Source of the DNA: Glandiceps talaboti
Lineage: Eukaryota > Hemichordata > Enteropneusta > Spengelidae
Reading direction: 5' to 3'
DNA: 64,000 nucleotides
NCBI RefSeq assembly: GCF_964340395.1
Contig: NC_135563.1
Coordinates: 4,224,422-4,288,421 of the forward strand
Below the pieces are notes generated by a model that did no database searches, was not told the origin of the DNA, and saw nothing but the letters and a program-made list of their open reading frames with translations. Positions 38,281 to 49,217 of this stretch are shown piece by piece. Made by a program: the position numbers and the translations under genes. How positions within the stretch are numbered: the stretch's first letter is position 1; each line of letters begins with the position of its first letter.

Positions 38281-39954
38281 ATGCAGTCTGCAATTTCCTT
38301 GTTGTACATATACATAGCTTGTTTAATTAACAACACTTCAAATTATGCGTGTATATGGTATACTAAGTGAAGGGTCTAAAACAAAAACACTGCTAAATAT
38401 TTTGGGAAGTCCCTCATTTAGTACTTGAATGACTGCATTCATGGAACCACTATGATGCAATAATTAATTTCATCCCTGTCTATACATGCCCTCTCCCTGC
38501 ATGGTTACATTGATAAGCCATACATTGTTTGGGGTCTAAAATTATTTCAATAGATGACTCAGCTCTCAAGATATTTACTTCCCACTTAAAGACTCATAAA
38601 AACTGGACGGGATAATGCCAAAAATCCATTTGACAGCAAGCACATGGCATTGCCACTTCTACTGTGTTCAGCTTAGCAAGGCATTTCTGGAGATCAGTCA
38701 CTACGACTGCATGTTTGATGGCATGGCTTTAATACATACAAGTCCATTCATATCATATTTCTGGTATGTACATACTTTCTTTTCTCCCATATGCATTATT
38801 TGCAGTTTTATTTTTATTTTCCTTTTCTGGTAATGTGGACGTTTTTTTATTCTATATCAACACTGGCAGCAATAATTTATTTTGATTGTATTTTGTTGTC
38901 TTTGCTGATTAGCACCAGATAGTATAGAAATGTGTATACGTAAATTAGTCTATGAAATGTAACAACAAATAACAATTTACAAACAAACGCAGATAATTTT
39001 AAACCTGAGGTAAAAATACTGGAGGAGTTTTACAAGCAACTACATATATTGTTATCATTTACATCTGTCTTTGCTGATAACAGACAGATAATATTTGACT
39101 CATCCTCAGAAATGTATCAAAATATATATATAATACAATACATTGGTGAATACCGAAAAATAGAAACCCAAGGAAAACATTAATGGTGGTTGACAAGTAA
39201 AGTACATAGTTTTTTTGTTTGTGTATCTACAGTGATAACAGAAATGCTGTAACTTATTGCGCTTGTACTTTGCTAATCTGAGCCAGGTTGTATATAAATA
39301 TATAAATTTTGAATTATTCAAGAAAGTATAACATAAAATTGCAAATACTCTAGATATAAAAACCCGGGCAAAAATTGAAGGTGGTTGACAACCCAACTAC
39401 ATACAGCTTGGTATGTATAATGAACTCTTTATCAAATACATGTATATGTATATCAAAAAGACCTGACAACATGTACATGTAACTCTCGGCTATAGCTCAA
39501 TCCCTACCTCTGTGTTATCAATTTCAATCAAAACATGTATTTTGGTATTTAAACTGTTCCCCTGAGTTATTTTCTTGCATTCAATCAAATAATGATGTAC
39601 ACAGAAAGACTATCAGAAAAAATAAGACATTGATGAATTCAATTTTGAAGTGAAATTCTTGCGACATACATAAACCTTCCTCCATTTCATTCATTACCAA
39701 TCACAGGACTTACCATACTCATGTTTGTTTTAAATACCTCTATTAGAAGAAAATGAATTATGAAAGTCAGTGGCAGCTTTCACTTCCAATTTAACATTTG
39801 ATTTCTCATGAGAAATATGAATGTCATACAACATTAACCTTGATTATCAAATTGACAAGATTATTTCTGTAAAGTTTGAGATCATTTCCAACATTCAGCC
39901 TCCTAGTTCTACATGGTCAGAAGAATTAGACTTGTACAATGAGTTGGTTGAGGT

Positions 39955-40160
39955 ATTTCAATGTGTGATAACATGATGGGTGAATCTGGTAAAACTTGCA
40001 TATAGATTTCTGCACCTTGTAATTAGCAATATGGGTGGGGAACCCCAGTATGAGACAGGTGAGATCTGGTCAAATTTGCACAGATTCCCTATCTCGTACC
40101 ATAATTATGATCTGGAACCCTGGTAAAACATCTGGGAAACTCAGGTACAGTTTTTTCACA
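39955..40160 (-). repeat. Diverged roughly 110-bp repeat family, cluster 3 (inverted)
   Basis: On the minus strand two to three units contain GGTACGAGATAGGGAATCTG, TTTGACCAGATCTCACC and GGGTTCCCCACCC. They match the 5.75- and 25.6-kb clusters in the opposite orientation. Confidence 0.6.
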
Positions 40161-41299
40161 TTTGCATCGACCACACTTTGAAAACCAAGTTATTTTTGTA
40201 GATGAATTATGGAATAGATTTGTAGAATTGACTTACAGAGGATTTGAAGAAAGTATATGCAGGCTTGATTTATTGAATAATTCATGTGTCAAATATATCA
40301 AAAATATTAACTCAAAATGTATCAAGCATAGCAACTCATGTACAAGTTTCAGGAAGCATGCATACAAAGAAGTTAGAATGTTAAACACTACCTCCATGAA
40401 ATAAATCATTCCAAAGTATCGGTCAATGTCAGGACCTAATCAAACACTTTATGACTGCCACACCTTGTAAAATACCTCTATTGCAAAGTTTGCATTATCA
40501 TCATAACAACTGATTCATATAAAATAATATTCCTACATGATTAAGATATTTCCTGTAACTTAAGTATGTGTTTTTGTGCTGATAGGATTTAAAGCCCTAG
40601 CAACAGGGTTGGAGAAAACTCATCAAATTAATAGTTTCCCACACTTTAAAAAACATTAAGGAGAGAGAAACTTCTAAGTTTAATTACATTATAAATCCTA
40701 GTGAAATAAGGAGATTTTACAAATTGTTTTTTTAATTGAAATTTTAAAACTCAAGGAATTTACCTCCTATGTTCATCCCAAACATTCTATATTACTGGCT
40801 AATTTGGGTGTTGTTAGGAGTATAATTATATGAATCATGAACCACCATGAGCACAGAATAAGTGTGTACATGTAGGTAGGGCCTTCTTGTTAGCTGTCAC
40901 ACCCTGGCAATAATTCAACAGTAAGAGTCATGCATGAAAGCTGCAAATGAAGAAAACCCCATATCTGACGTCTTCAGATACATTAAAATTTAAATGAGTT
41001 TCGAAACAAGGTAGGGTAAGTTTTATCATTTCAAAATGACTGCTATACCTTTGTGTGTCATTGCCTTGGATGAAAAAACCACAAAAATTCATTGTTGTTG
41101 AAACAGGTGCAGCAACTATTTTCATTCATGTAATATTTAGTTGCCATGTGCAAATTACAAGGAGAGGCAAAAATATGACTTCTCATTCAGGTTCTTTAAT
41201 TTAATTTAATTGTTTACATGTGTACAATTGCTAGTGTTACCAGTGTTTTTGCAAAAGTTTTGGGAACCCTGATAACAGAGTTAACCATAAACATACTAC

Positions 41300-41634
41300 A
41301 TTAAAATGACCATATTATGGATGAGAATTGGGTATTTATTTTGGATTTTTAATTTATAAATCAATGTTGTCATAACTTCCTACTTGAAAAATAAATGTGA
41401 ATCAGCATACACCAAGTCTGTGTTTGTAACTCAATACATTGCAAAAGATTATGTAAAATAACAAACTATTTTACAACATCTTTTGTAGCTTTTTGCAATG
41501 TATTAAGTTACAAACACAGACTTGGTCTATGCTGATTCACATTCATTTTGCAAGTAGGACACTTTGATAAAATTCTTTTATAAATTAAAAATCCAAACTA
41601 AATACCCAATCTTCATCCATATGGCCACTTTAAT
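41300..41634. mobile_element. Near-palindromic MITE, about 335 bp
   Basis: The left arm (ATTAAAATGACCATAT ... GTTTGTAACTCAATACATTG) is the inverse of the right arm (CAATGTATTAAGTTACAAAC ... ATATGGCCACTTTAAT). Arms are about 140-150 bp with high identity around a short centre containing TTTACAACATC. It can fold into a long hairpin. Confidence 0.9.
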
Positions 41635-42602
41635 ATACTTGAATGATTCAGCTATGTAGCTAAACAAACTCTCAAATATAACAGTTTTTCCCCAATTCAA
41701 CATTTCCAGTAAGGTATAACAGGTGATGATGAGTTAATAGTGGCTTGGTATTTCAGGGGGAAATTTTACAAGTAAATTGACATAACTGTCAAGTCTTGAT
41801 TTATGGCATTATGTATGATGTTAGAAGAAAGACTGCTACTCTTTGTGAGATTTCACACACACAGATATATTTATATATTATATATAGGTCAACACATTAT
41901 TGACAGTGGCATGTGATTTACTGTCAGTAGCAACTGGGTGTTTCCAGTCAGGCTGTGTGGCTAACCTGATAAAATTATTAGGATACCACTGTTCAAGTAG
42001 ATATTTAAATAACTGGTACAATGTAAGTTACATAGAAACCTTGTTTTAACTAGGTTGCAACAGTGAGGGGGCATGGTTTAGTGGTACTATGTGATTAAGT
42101 GCTAAGTGCTTTAAAAATGGTTGATCACTTAATTAATTCCCCTATTGTACTCAACAGTTATAGATTTATGTGTGATTTTTTTTAACAAACAAAGGGTTTT
42201 TGTTATGTGGATTTGATTCGGAAGTGAAAATTGTACATTTTTCGCCTCCTTAGCAATAGTGGCAGAGTGACTGATCGATGAACACCTGTTGGAATGCTAT
42301 GCATTCATTGTCGACGTGCTAGTGGCCGACACAAATAGCTCGGTATTCTTTGTGACAATCGCTGTCATTCACTAGAAACATGTGCACATGTTTCTGGCCA
42401 AGCCTTCATGACTTATTGCGAAATATTCGACATACATTTGCGTGATCATAATACGTCCATGCATGTTCCTGTAGCACACAGTCAATGCTCATGGATGCAT
42501 TTAATTATGGTGGTGGTGCATTTATAAGGTACGTTCACATTAAGTACTTTCCAGCGCATTTTTTAAAAGAAATACTATTTTAATAAGTGAGTGTGTATTT
42601 AC

Positions 42603-42790
42603 CGTGAACAGCTTTCGTCCTTTCCGATGTTCACCAGACGGCGTGCTATTCTCCGCCACACGACATCTTGTTGGCAGAGACGATAGAATTTCCGACACAC
42701 GCTTGACACACGTCCTATACTTGGCAGGTTCAAAAATGATATCACTTCGAGGATAATTTCTTCCGGTAAATCCAGCAACTGGAGCTTCAT
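42603..42790 (-). CDS. FBXW4: FBXW4 exon 1: start codon and F-box domain
   Basis: First coding exon of an F-box/WD40 protein orthologous to vertebrate FBXW4 (dactylin), expected to be the substrate-recognition subunit of an SCF ubiquitin ligase that binds SKP1 through its F-box. The exon encodes residues 1-62 plus two bases of residue 63. The F-box covers about residues 6-50, with LPEEIILEVISFLNLPSIGR followed by VSSVCRKFYRL and the WRRIAR motif that closes this domain in FBXW4. The ATG at 42788-42790 has an in-frame TAA seven codons upstream, so the start is firm. The donor reads CACG|GTAAAT and leaves phase 2, which joins in frame to exon 2. The FBXW4 assignment rests on collinear similarity of all three exons to the vertebrate protein as I remember it, and especially on exon 2. 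Confidence 0.95.
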
Positions 42791-43150
42791 GTTAATGTAA
42801 TATACAAGTTAACTTGAACAAAAACTGGATCGCTGTGGCTTTTTTTTTCCAAAACAGAAATAAATAGTGTAATACAAAAATCAAAAAATTATATTAATTG
42901 ATTCGAGGAGTGACACAAGTCGCGTCAATCTCCGCTCGCTAACAGAACCAATATCTCCTGTTTACGGTAGATTTTTTAAGAAAGCGATCGGCTGTCCTGT
43001 GCTCTCTTCAACTTTTCGTTACTAAATGAAATATAGCCTCCGTCAAGTCATTTTGCAATACGTAGAGAAATTTCGCAACGACAACAAGAATAACAACATC
43101 GCACAATCGCCATATTGAAATCGCCCTATTTGTTGGAGAAATCTCTTCTC
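42791..43150 (-). promoter_or_regulatory. FBXW4 promoter and 5' leader
   Basis: Region immediately upstream of the FBXW4 start. CpG becomes common here compared with the gene body. On the minus strand it contains CAATATGGCGATTG (about 43099-43112), which resembles a YY1 site of the kind found near transcription starts of housekeeping genes. No TATA box was seen. The exact transcription start cannot be read from sequence; a start near 43.1 kb would give a leader of about 300 nt. Confidence 0.5.
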
Positions 43151-44759
43151 CAAGTTGTCTTCACCGCGGTAAGGGGTACAGCGCCACCACACATGACATG
43201 AAAACTTTCTGTACCATTTCTGTTGATTGGGTCCCTGAGTGGATGGAATTTATTTGAGTATAAAAGGGCTAAGAAACTGAAGTAAATACTTTAGGTGTTT
43301 ATCTGAGCGTGACCGTCGTAGTAAACGCTTGTTGTTTGTGATGGCGAAAGTGTATGATTCGAGACGATCACAAATATATGGGTGTGGATAGTCAATATAC
43401 ATGTACTTGGAATTTGAGTCGAATATCATGACCCTCAGAGTCGAGGATGCGTAAATGGTTTTAAGCACTCAAAAACAGTATAAACTACAAGCATAAACTT
43501 TTTTTGTCGAGGGTCAAATACTATACGCTTATTGAGTTTTCAAAAGCACGGGCAGCGAGTATCACAACCCACTTAGTGCACAGTGCAGTAGTCCATGCTA
43601 GACAAAGTGTGACCCATATTACGACCAGTTAGGTATTGAACCGGTTCACATTCCACGACAGACCGGACAAAGCCATGCCGCCACACTTTTCAGTTTTGTT
43701 TGTTTTTCACCGAATCACCTGTATAATAGAACCTTTGGGAATTTTTTTTGCCTTCTTTAAAGAAGTAAATTTGTTTTCGTGTGAAAAAATTCAAGAAGAA
43801 GGAAGGGTATAAAAGAAGGGGGGATAGGGACTCAGAGAGGGGTAAATCCCAGGAACAGGAAAATGGTAATGATTCACGTAACTCAGTAACTCGCCTTTTT
43901 GTTTCTTGTCAGGACATCTAATGAAATACAAAATGCAATTCCTATATAACTAGTTTCCCCTTGGACAATGGCAAAACCAACCCAAAGCTTTATCAACACC
44001 ATATCAGATTAAAAATGATGCCCACTCAAACATAAAAGTAATTGGTCAATAGTATTATTCTTCCATTTGTGTCAACTATATCCCTTTCAATATGTGAAAA
44101 ATCGTGTGAATAGCATATCTAATATGACTATAGCTATAAACTATTTAGTAGGTTTTGTCGACTCGCTGCTCATCTTAAAGTTATAGTCAATAAATGAGTA
44201 CACTAAGTTTAAGTTAAGCTACGTCATTGTTGACAATGACAATGACAATGTCTACTGTAAACCTTCAGCTTGTGTAAGGCGTTTTTGATACGTGTCACAC
44301 CATGGCATGTTTGGATATCATTAGCAAGAGGTGGGCCTCAAAAGTATACGTTCCGTTTGTGAAGTGTATATAGGGGTGTTTTGAATGTATATAGGGGTGT
44401 TTATATCAGCAATTTAGTGTTATTTCAAGATGTCTTATTCTTCACGCCGTGTTTACATCAATAATATTCAGAGCAAACGATTTTATAGTCTACCCCTGTT
44501 ATAATAGGGACCTATGTGTTGAATAATATTAGAGGATATTAACTGGGTCCTGAGAGGGTGTATTTTAAATTTCCACATAATTATCTAATTGTAGTCATCC
44601 GTTAGCTGTTATACCACAATAAATACCATAATTGACATTTGGTGAAAAATGAAGTGAATCATGGAATCATGAACAATTTAACGTTAATATGTATTAGCAT
44701 GTTAGAACTGGTATCAAAAGCATGGGCATTGCATCTCCCTCTCTCGGTCACATCTCCTA

Positions 44760-44760
<1 letters not shown>

Positions 44761-44822
<62 letters not shown>

Positions 44823-44862
44823 CTCCTCCTCCTCCTCCTCCTCCTCCTCCTCCTCCTCCTCT
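44761..44862. repeat. Compound C10 (CT)n (CCT)n tract
   Basis: A poly-C run, then about 24 CT dinucleotides, then about 14 CCT units. The open frame at 44639-44935 is created by this tract. Confidence 0.95.
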
Positions 44863-46745
44863 CCCCCACTCTTCTACCCCTCTCCTTTCTCTCTATCTAT
44901 ATCTCTCATATGATAATGTGATAATATATATGTAAGAATGCAGAGAGAAGCTACGTCACAGTGACGTGATAGGTTGAAGGTATTAGAGCGCCACATGGAG
45001 TGTGTACAGTGTGGTGAACAGTTCGCCACCAATATGCATACAATAAACCAAGATTGAGATAAAAGTTAAGACCACCACTCTAATGTTCTTACATGCAACA
45101 ATCAAAGAACTCGACGACCTGGTCCTACGCATCACTGATTTTTAGGAAGGGAATGACAATTATGTTTTCAAAAATATTTATATGACATAGGCAGCAATAG
45201 AAGTGTGTCGTTAGTTTATTGTTCTGTTAACAGACATCTCACCATTGGCATATCTCCACGTTCGACCATTAACGGTTTTTAGTTGTTACTCCATTGTATG
45301 TCCGTACACTCCCAATATTCGAACATTCTGTCTTTTTCTAACTTTAACTGGGCTCTTAAATGTTTCCGGCGCCCCTAAGACAAGGATTTTTTCTTTGTTC
45401 CGGAGACATGCGTTTTCAACTCGAGTAGGCGGTGTCATCCACGGCATGCCTACATAGACGTCTCCAGGACAACAACGTCCATACTTTAGATATCATTTGA
45501 GCAGTTTGACAGAGAAGTAACCACCAGAGCTCTCTCGAGTTTAAAACCTATATAGGCCTATTGGCTTTATATCAAGGACCTGAATTGTGGTATTGACTTC
45601 CATCAGGAGAGAGGAGTAATTCTTTATTACATTTGGTGATGGGTTCTCGCATTAAATGGTGAGTTGTTAAATTATACTATAGTAAATTATCTCACATATG
45701 AAGTGTATTTTCGGCGTGATATATAGAACTGGTGAACACCTGTTAACGTTAGAAAAGGAATATGTGTTCGTGCCGTGGTTAGCAGACGACGAGATCCGTT
45801 GCACTCGTGATGGGGTAACGCAGTGTATTGTAACCCGCTAACTTTCAAATGTCAAACAATAGTTTGTTTGCTATGGTTAGAATTGCAATTGAGTATAAAT
45901 ATGAATGTTAACCCAAGATGTCAAGTCTACTGATGATGTGTGATTCCTACTGCCGGTGTCCTTAAACAACCTCACTGACAAAAATAGTTTTATTGTCGCA
46001 TAGTTCCTTTTTTCGGTGATGATGTAATACAAGAAGTGCGAAAAGTTTCGAAAATGTAAATCCAGGTTTTCCTTGCAGTGGTTTTAGGACCATGTACTAA
46101 AACACGAGTTAACGACACCTTTATTCTCAACAACATGATGTGTGCTTAATAAGAGCTTGCTTGTGACGTAGTTGACAGGCCCAGAACACCACGTGTTTTG
46201 GGTGAACGCGGAAGGCAAATAAGAAATGTCAAGATCTGGCTGAAAATCTACCGGTACTTGAAATGAGCAAATTATTAATTGCCAGTCTGTAGTGTCAAAA
46301 TGAATGTACCATCATCAATTTCAAATAATGTAAATTGATGTTTAAATCGTGAGAAACATGTCATAGGGAGCTGTGTAACTAGAGACCTTTCGACCAAAGG
46401 TTGGTTGATTTTAAAAAATCTCTCATACCACACATGCCAACAATGTGAAGATTCCACACACCTATGTTAGCATCATGGTATAATATAGGTGGCATTTGTA
46501 TCCACACCAACGATATAGGTCTGATGTAATGGCGAACGATAAGAATTGATCAAATGTAGGTGTCGGGAGATCAAAAGGATAATATTATATTTCTATCAAC
46601 GCACCCATTCGTTTATCGAAGACACCGACAATCATATTTTCGCTGTTCACATTTACAATGAAAACCATCGCTTACAAGGAGAGAACTTAATTGGTAACGT
46701 CCTGCATTAGTAACTGGGATAATTTACATCAGAAATATTAAGAGC

Positions 46746-47306
46746 TCATAGGATTAGTAATATACGCCAGCGTTGTTCTGCCATGTAAACATTGTCAGTT
46801 TCATGTAACAAATGTGTTTCCGGGTTTGCCTGGCATTTAGTAGTATCTTTGTTGTGTGTGCATATATATGCATACTGTGTGTCTGATATTTCTGAATTGT
46901 ATACTGGTTTATTCTTGGAAGGATAATAGTCAGTCCTTATATATTGTTGGACGTTATTGAACCACATCGCACACATGCCTTTGGTCTTATGTATTTTTTG
47001 GCCTTTAAGTGGTTTTGTCTCATTGTTGGTGTAATTGTCGATAATACGTGTATTTGTTGGGATAATGGAGTTATTATTCCACATTTCACAATCATATTTC
47101 AGTTGCTGTGATATATCACCTCTAGTGAGTACAAGTCTGCGTTTATCGACACAGAAATGGTCATTTCTATTCTCACTCCTACATACACCACATAGTAGGG
47201 TTTCTGGACTACAGCTGAACGCTAGACACACACAGTGACGTATGTCCCATGTCGGCGTGTGTGACAAGCTTAACTGGGCCGGGGCAAGACTAACCGGCAA
47301 CGGCAA
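46746..47306 (-). CDS. Hypothetical open frame, cysteine-containing, unrecognised
   Basis: Open frame of 186 codons ending in TGA, the longest in the window that is not built from a simple repeat. The frame has no ATG near its start. The first in-frame ATG is at 47082-47084 and would give 112 residues, so if real it is more likely an exon or a decayed coding region than a full gene. A possible acceptor ending TGTGTGTCTAG precedes the codons for FSCSPETLLCGVCR. Visible features are Cys pairs (CVC, CGVC), Asn/Thr-rich stretches with potential N-glycosylation sites, and a C-terminal half rich in Tyr, Asn and Lys. I recognise no domain. It could be an exon of a secreted protein, a transposon remnant or chance. 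Confidence 0.25.
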   Translation of the reverse strand: MPLPVSLAPAQLSLSHTPTWDIRHCVCLAFSCSPETLLCGVCRSENRNDHFCVDKRRLVLTRGDISQQLKYDCEMWNNNSIIPTNTRIIDNYTNNETKPLKGQKIHKTKGMCAMWFNNVQQYIRTDYYPSKNKPVYNSEISDTQYAYICTHNKDTTKCQANPETHLLHETDNVYMAEQRWRILLIL

Positions 47307-47515
47307 TAATCGTGTGGAATGTCACACTGAATGCTTTCAGCTCTTCTCTGCACGTGATTGGTTCAAAGTGTCACATCTCCAGGGAATTCTACTCTCCTTT
47401 GACTCACAGCGCCGATACACATCGATGTTTATTAAAAATAAATACCGATTTCCATGTCTCTGAAAAAAGTAGAACTTTAAGCAGATTGGTGATACATTTT
47501 GTGATCATGGCGTTA

Positions 47516-47520
47516 TCGAT

Positions 47521-47599
<79 letters not shown>
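47516..47599. repeat. (GATT)n tetranucleotide tract
   Basis: About 20 perfect GATT copies preceded by ATCGATC. Confidence 0.95.
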
Positions 47600-47644
47600 C
47601 ATTAAACACGTAACTCACACACATTTATTGGTATCATTCTATTT

Positions 47645-47683
<39 letters not shown>

Positions 47684-47690
47684 GTTTGTC
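47645..47690. repeat. (GTT)n trinucleotide tract
   Basis: About 13 GTT copies followed by TTTG units. Confidence 0.93.
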
Positions 47691-48837
47691 GTTTGGAAAC
47701 TTCGAGAAACATCGACGCTAAAATAATCCTACTTTTATCTCACCTATGAGCAGCCACTCACGTGGACACGTGCACGTGTATCTACAGCGGTGGTGTAGTA
47801 TTACAAAATCTCCGGAAATTGTTGACGTCAACACATCAAACGTAAACTTTCATATTTGTTAAAATATTCACGTAGACATACCCGCATACACATTGACAAT
47901 GGGTTGAGATTTCTCTCTTGAAACACATGCATGTACTTCAAAACTTTCTAGAAGGAGGTATATATTAGTTCAATAACAATATACTAAATATTTTGCCTCA
48001 GCATCGTCCGTCGTAATCTGGTACATCCATAACAATACACAGTCGCAGTCTAAACAGCACGAATACAATTTTACAATATTAAATAAACACATGACATGAA
48101 CGTGCAGATTTAAAAGAAAAAAGAATCACACCTCTATTTAAAAAGTACAACCAAGTAGTTTCCTTGCTCTGGAATCGTATTGAAAAATATTATGGCAAAT
48201 AGTTTAGATTCTTTACGTAGTGCTTGTTGGGGATTGGTGTGGAAAGATAAAAATATTTTTTTATATGAGTTATGAAAATGGTGCTACTAACGACTCTATG
48301 AATGCATTTGTGATTTATCAGACTTGACGTGACTTGGTCCTGCATATATGGAATTCAGTTGTCACATTACAATTAGCTATATTATAATTCAGACTACTAC
48401 AGTGGTCTGAACTATGACTGACTATAACTACCGATGTTATCAATAAATTGTGGTTAAGTTCTTCAAACAGTAAATTTTCAAGTATATTGTTAAAAGGAAA
48501 ATAAATCATAGAGGTATTACCACAATCATAAACTGTGTACAAGAAAAGGGTTGATTTGATGATCTACCAGTGGAACTATACAGCTATATAGGACACTCTC
48601 TATTTAATAGCTTCTCCAAAGTTCTCATAATCACACATAATTGGTTATATACTCAGTGATCATAGTGTTACAGACTCCTATTGGACCATAAATGACTAGT
48701 GGTTGTGCAAAAAGTATATAGTGAAGTGTAATTTTCTTTGTTTCAGGTACACTTTTCTGTATTTATTTGTCTGTACATCTTGACGGCAGTTCTATATTTT
48801 ATTTTAGTTTACAATATTTGACAGGCTATCTGACTCT

Positions 48838-49217
48838 ATATGACGTGCAGTGACGATAGTCAAAAGGTTATGGTGGTCGGCTTAGGGTCTAAAAGTTGCT
48901 GGTTTGAGCCTCGCCTCTAGCTGGTGTTTGTTTCTGAGTGCATGGTTAAAGTCCTTGGGAAAGATTTGAACCAGGACCATGCCCCAGTCAACCTAGCTGT
49001 AAAAATTGAGGACCTGGTAGGATGGGGTGCAATTTGAATGCTTTAGTCCTATACGCTTATAGAGGCTACACAATGGATTGTATGCTCCCCAGGGAATTGA
49101 GGAAGACTTAGTGTAAAGTGCCGCTGTGGCATTATAGGTCCTTGCCAGTGGCAAAAGTCATTGTGACCGCTTTGAACACAGTGTGGAAATGCATTATAAT
49201 ATAAGTTTGTAATAAAC
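48838..49217 (+). mobile_element. tRNA-derived SINE with long body
   Basis: The 5' part has an A-box-like TGGTCGGCTTAGGG (48872-48885) and a B-box-like GGTTTGAGCCT (48901-48911) with tRNA-like spacing. A unique-looking body of about 290 bp follows (AGTCCTTGGGAAAGATTTGA, GAGGACCTGGTAGGATGGGG, CTCCCCAGGGAATTGAGGAA) and a TGTGGAAATGCATTATAATA end. This layout, tRNA head plus conserved-type body, is typical of animal SINEs. Family name unknown to me. Confidence 0.65.

Larger units (their letters stand above)
34256..42602 (-). other. FBXW4: FBXW4 intron 1 (8.3 kb)
   Basis: Intron between exons 1 and 2, bounded by a GTAAAT donor and a TTTTACAG acceptor. It contains three inverted-repeat elements (about 34.76, 35.28 and 41.30 kb), an ATTT tetranucleotide tract, a CATCAC tract, several poly-C runs, a cluster of nuclear-receptor half-sites near 37.34 kb and a reverse-strand cluster of a dispersed repeat near 40.0 kb. 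I see no gene in 35.6-36.1, 36.3-37.5, 38.3-39.9, 40.2-41.2 or 41.7-42.5 kb. Confidence 0.85.

Noticed and set aside
38047-38370. Open frame with a His run
   Set aside because: It is created by the CATCAC tract; the flanking residues show no domain.
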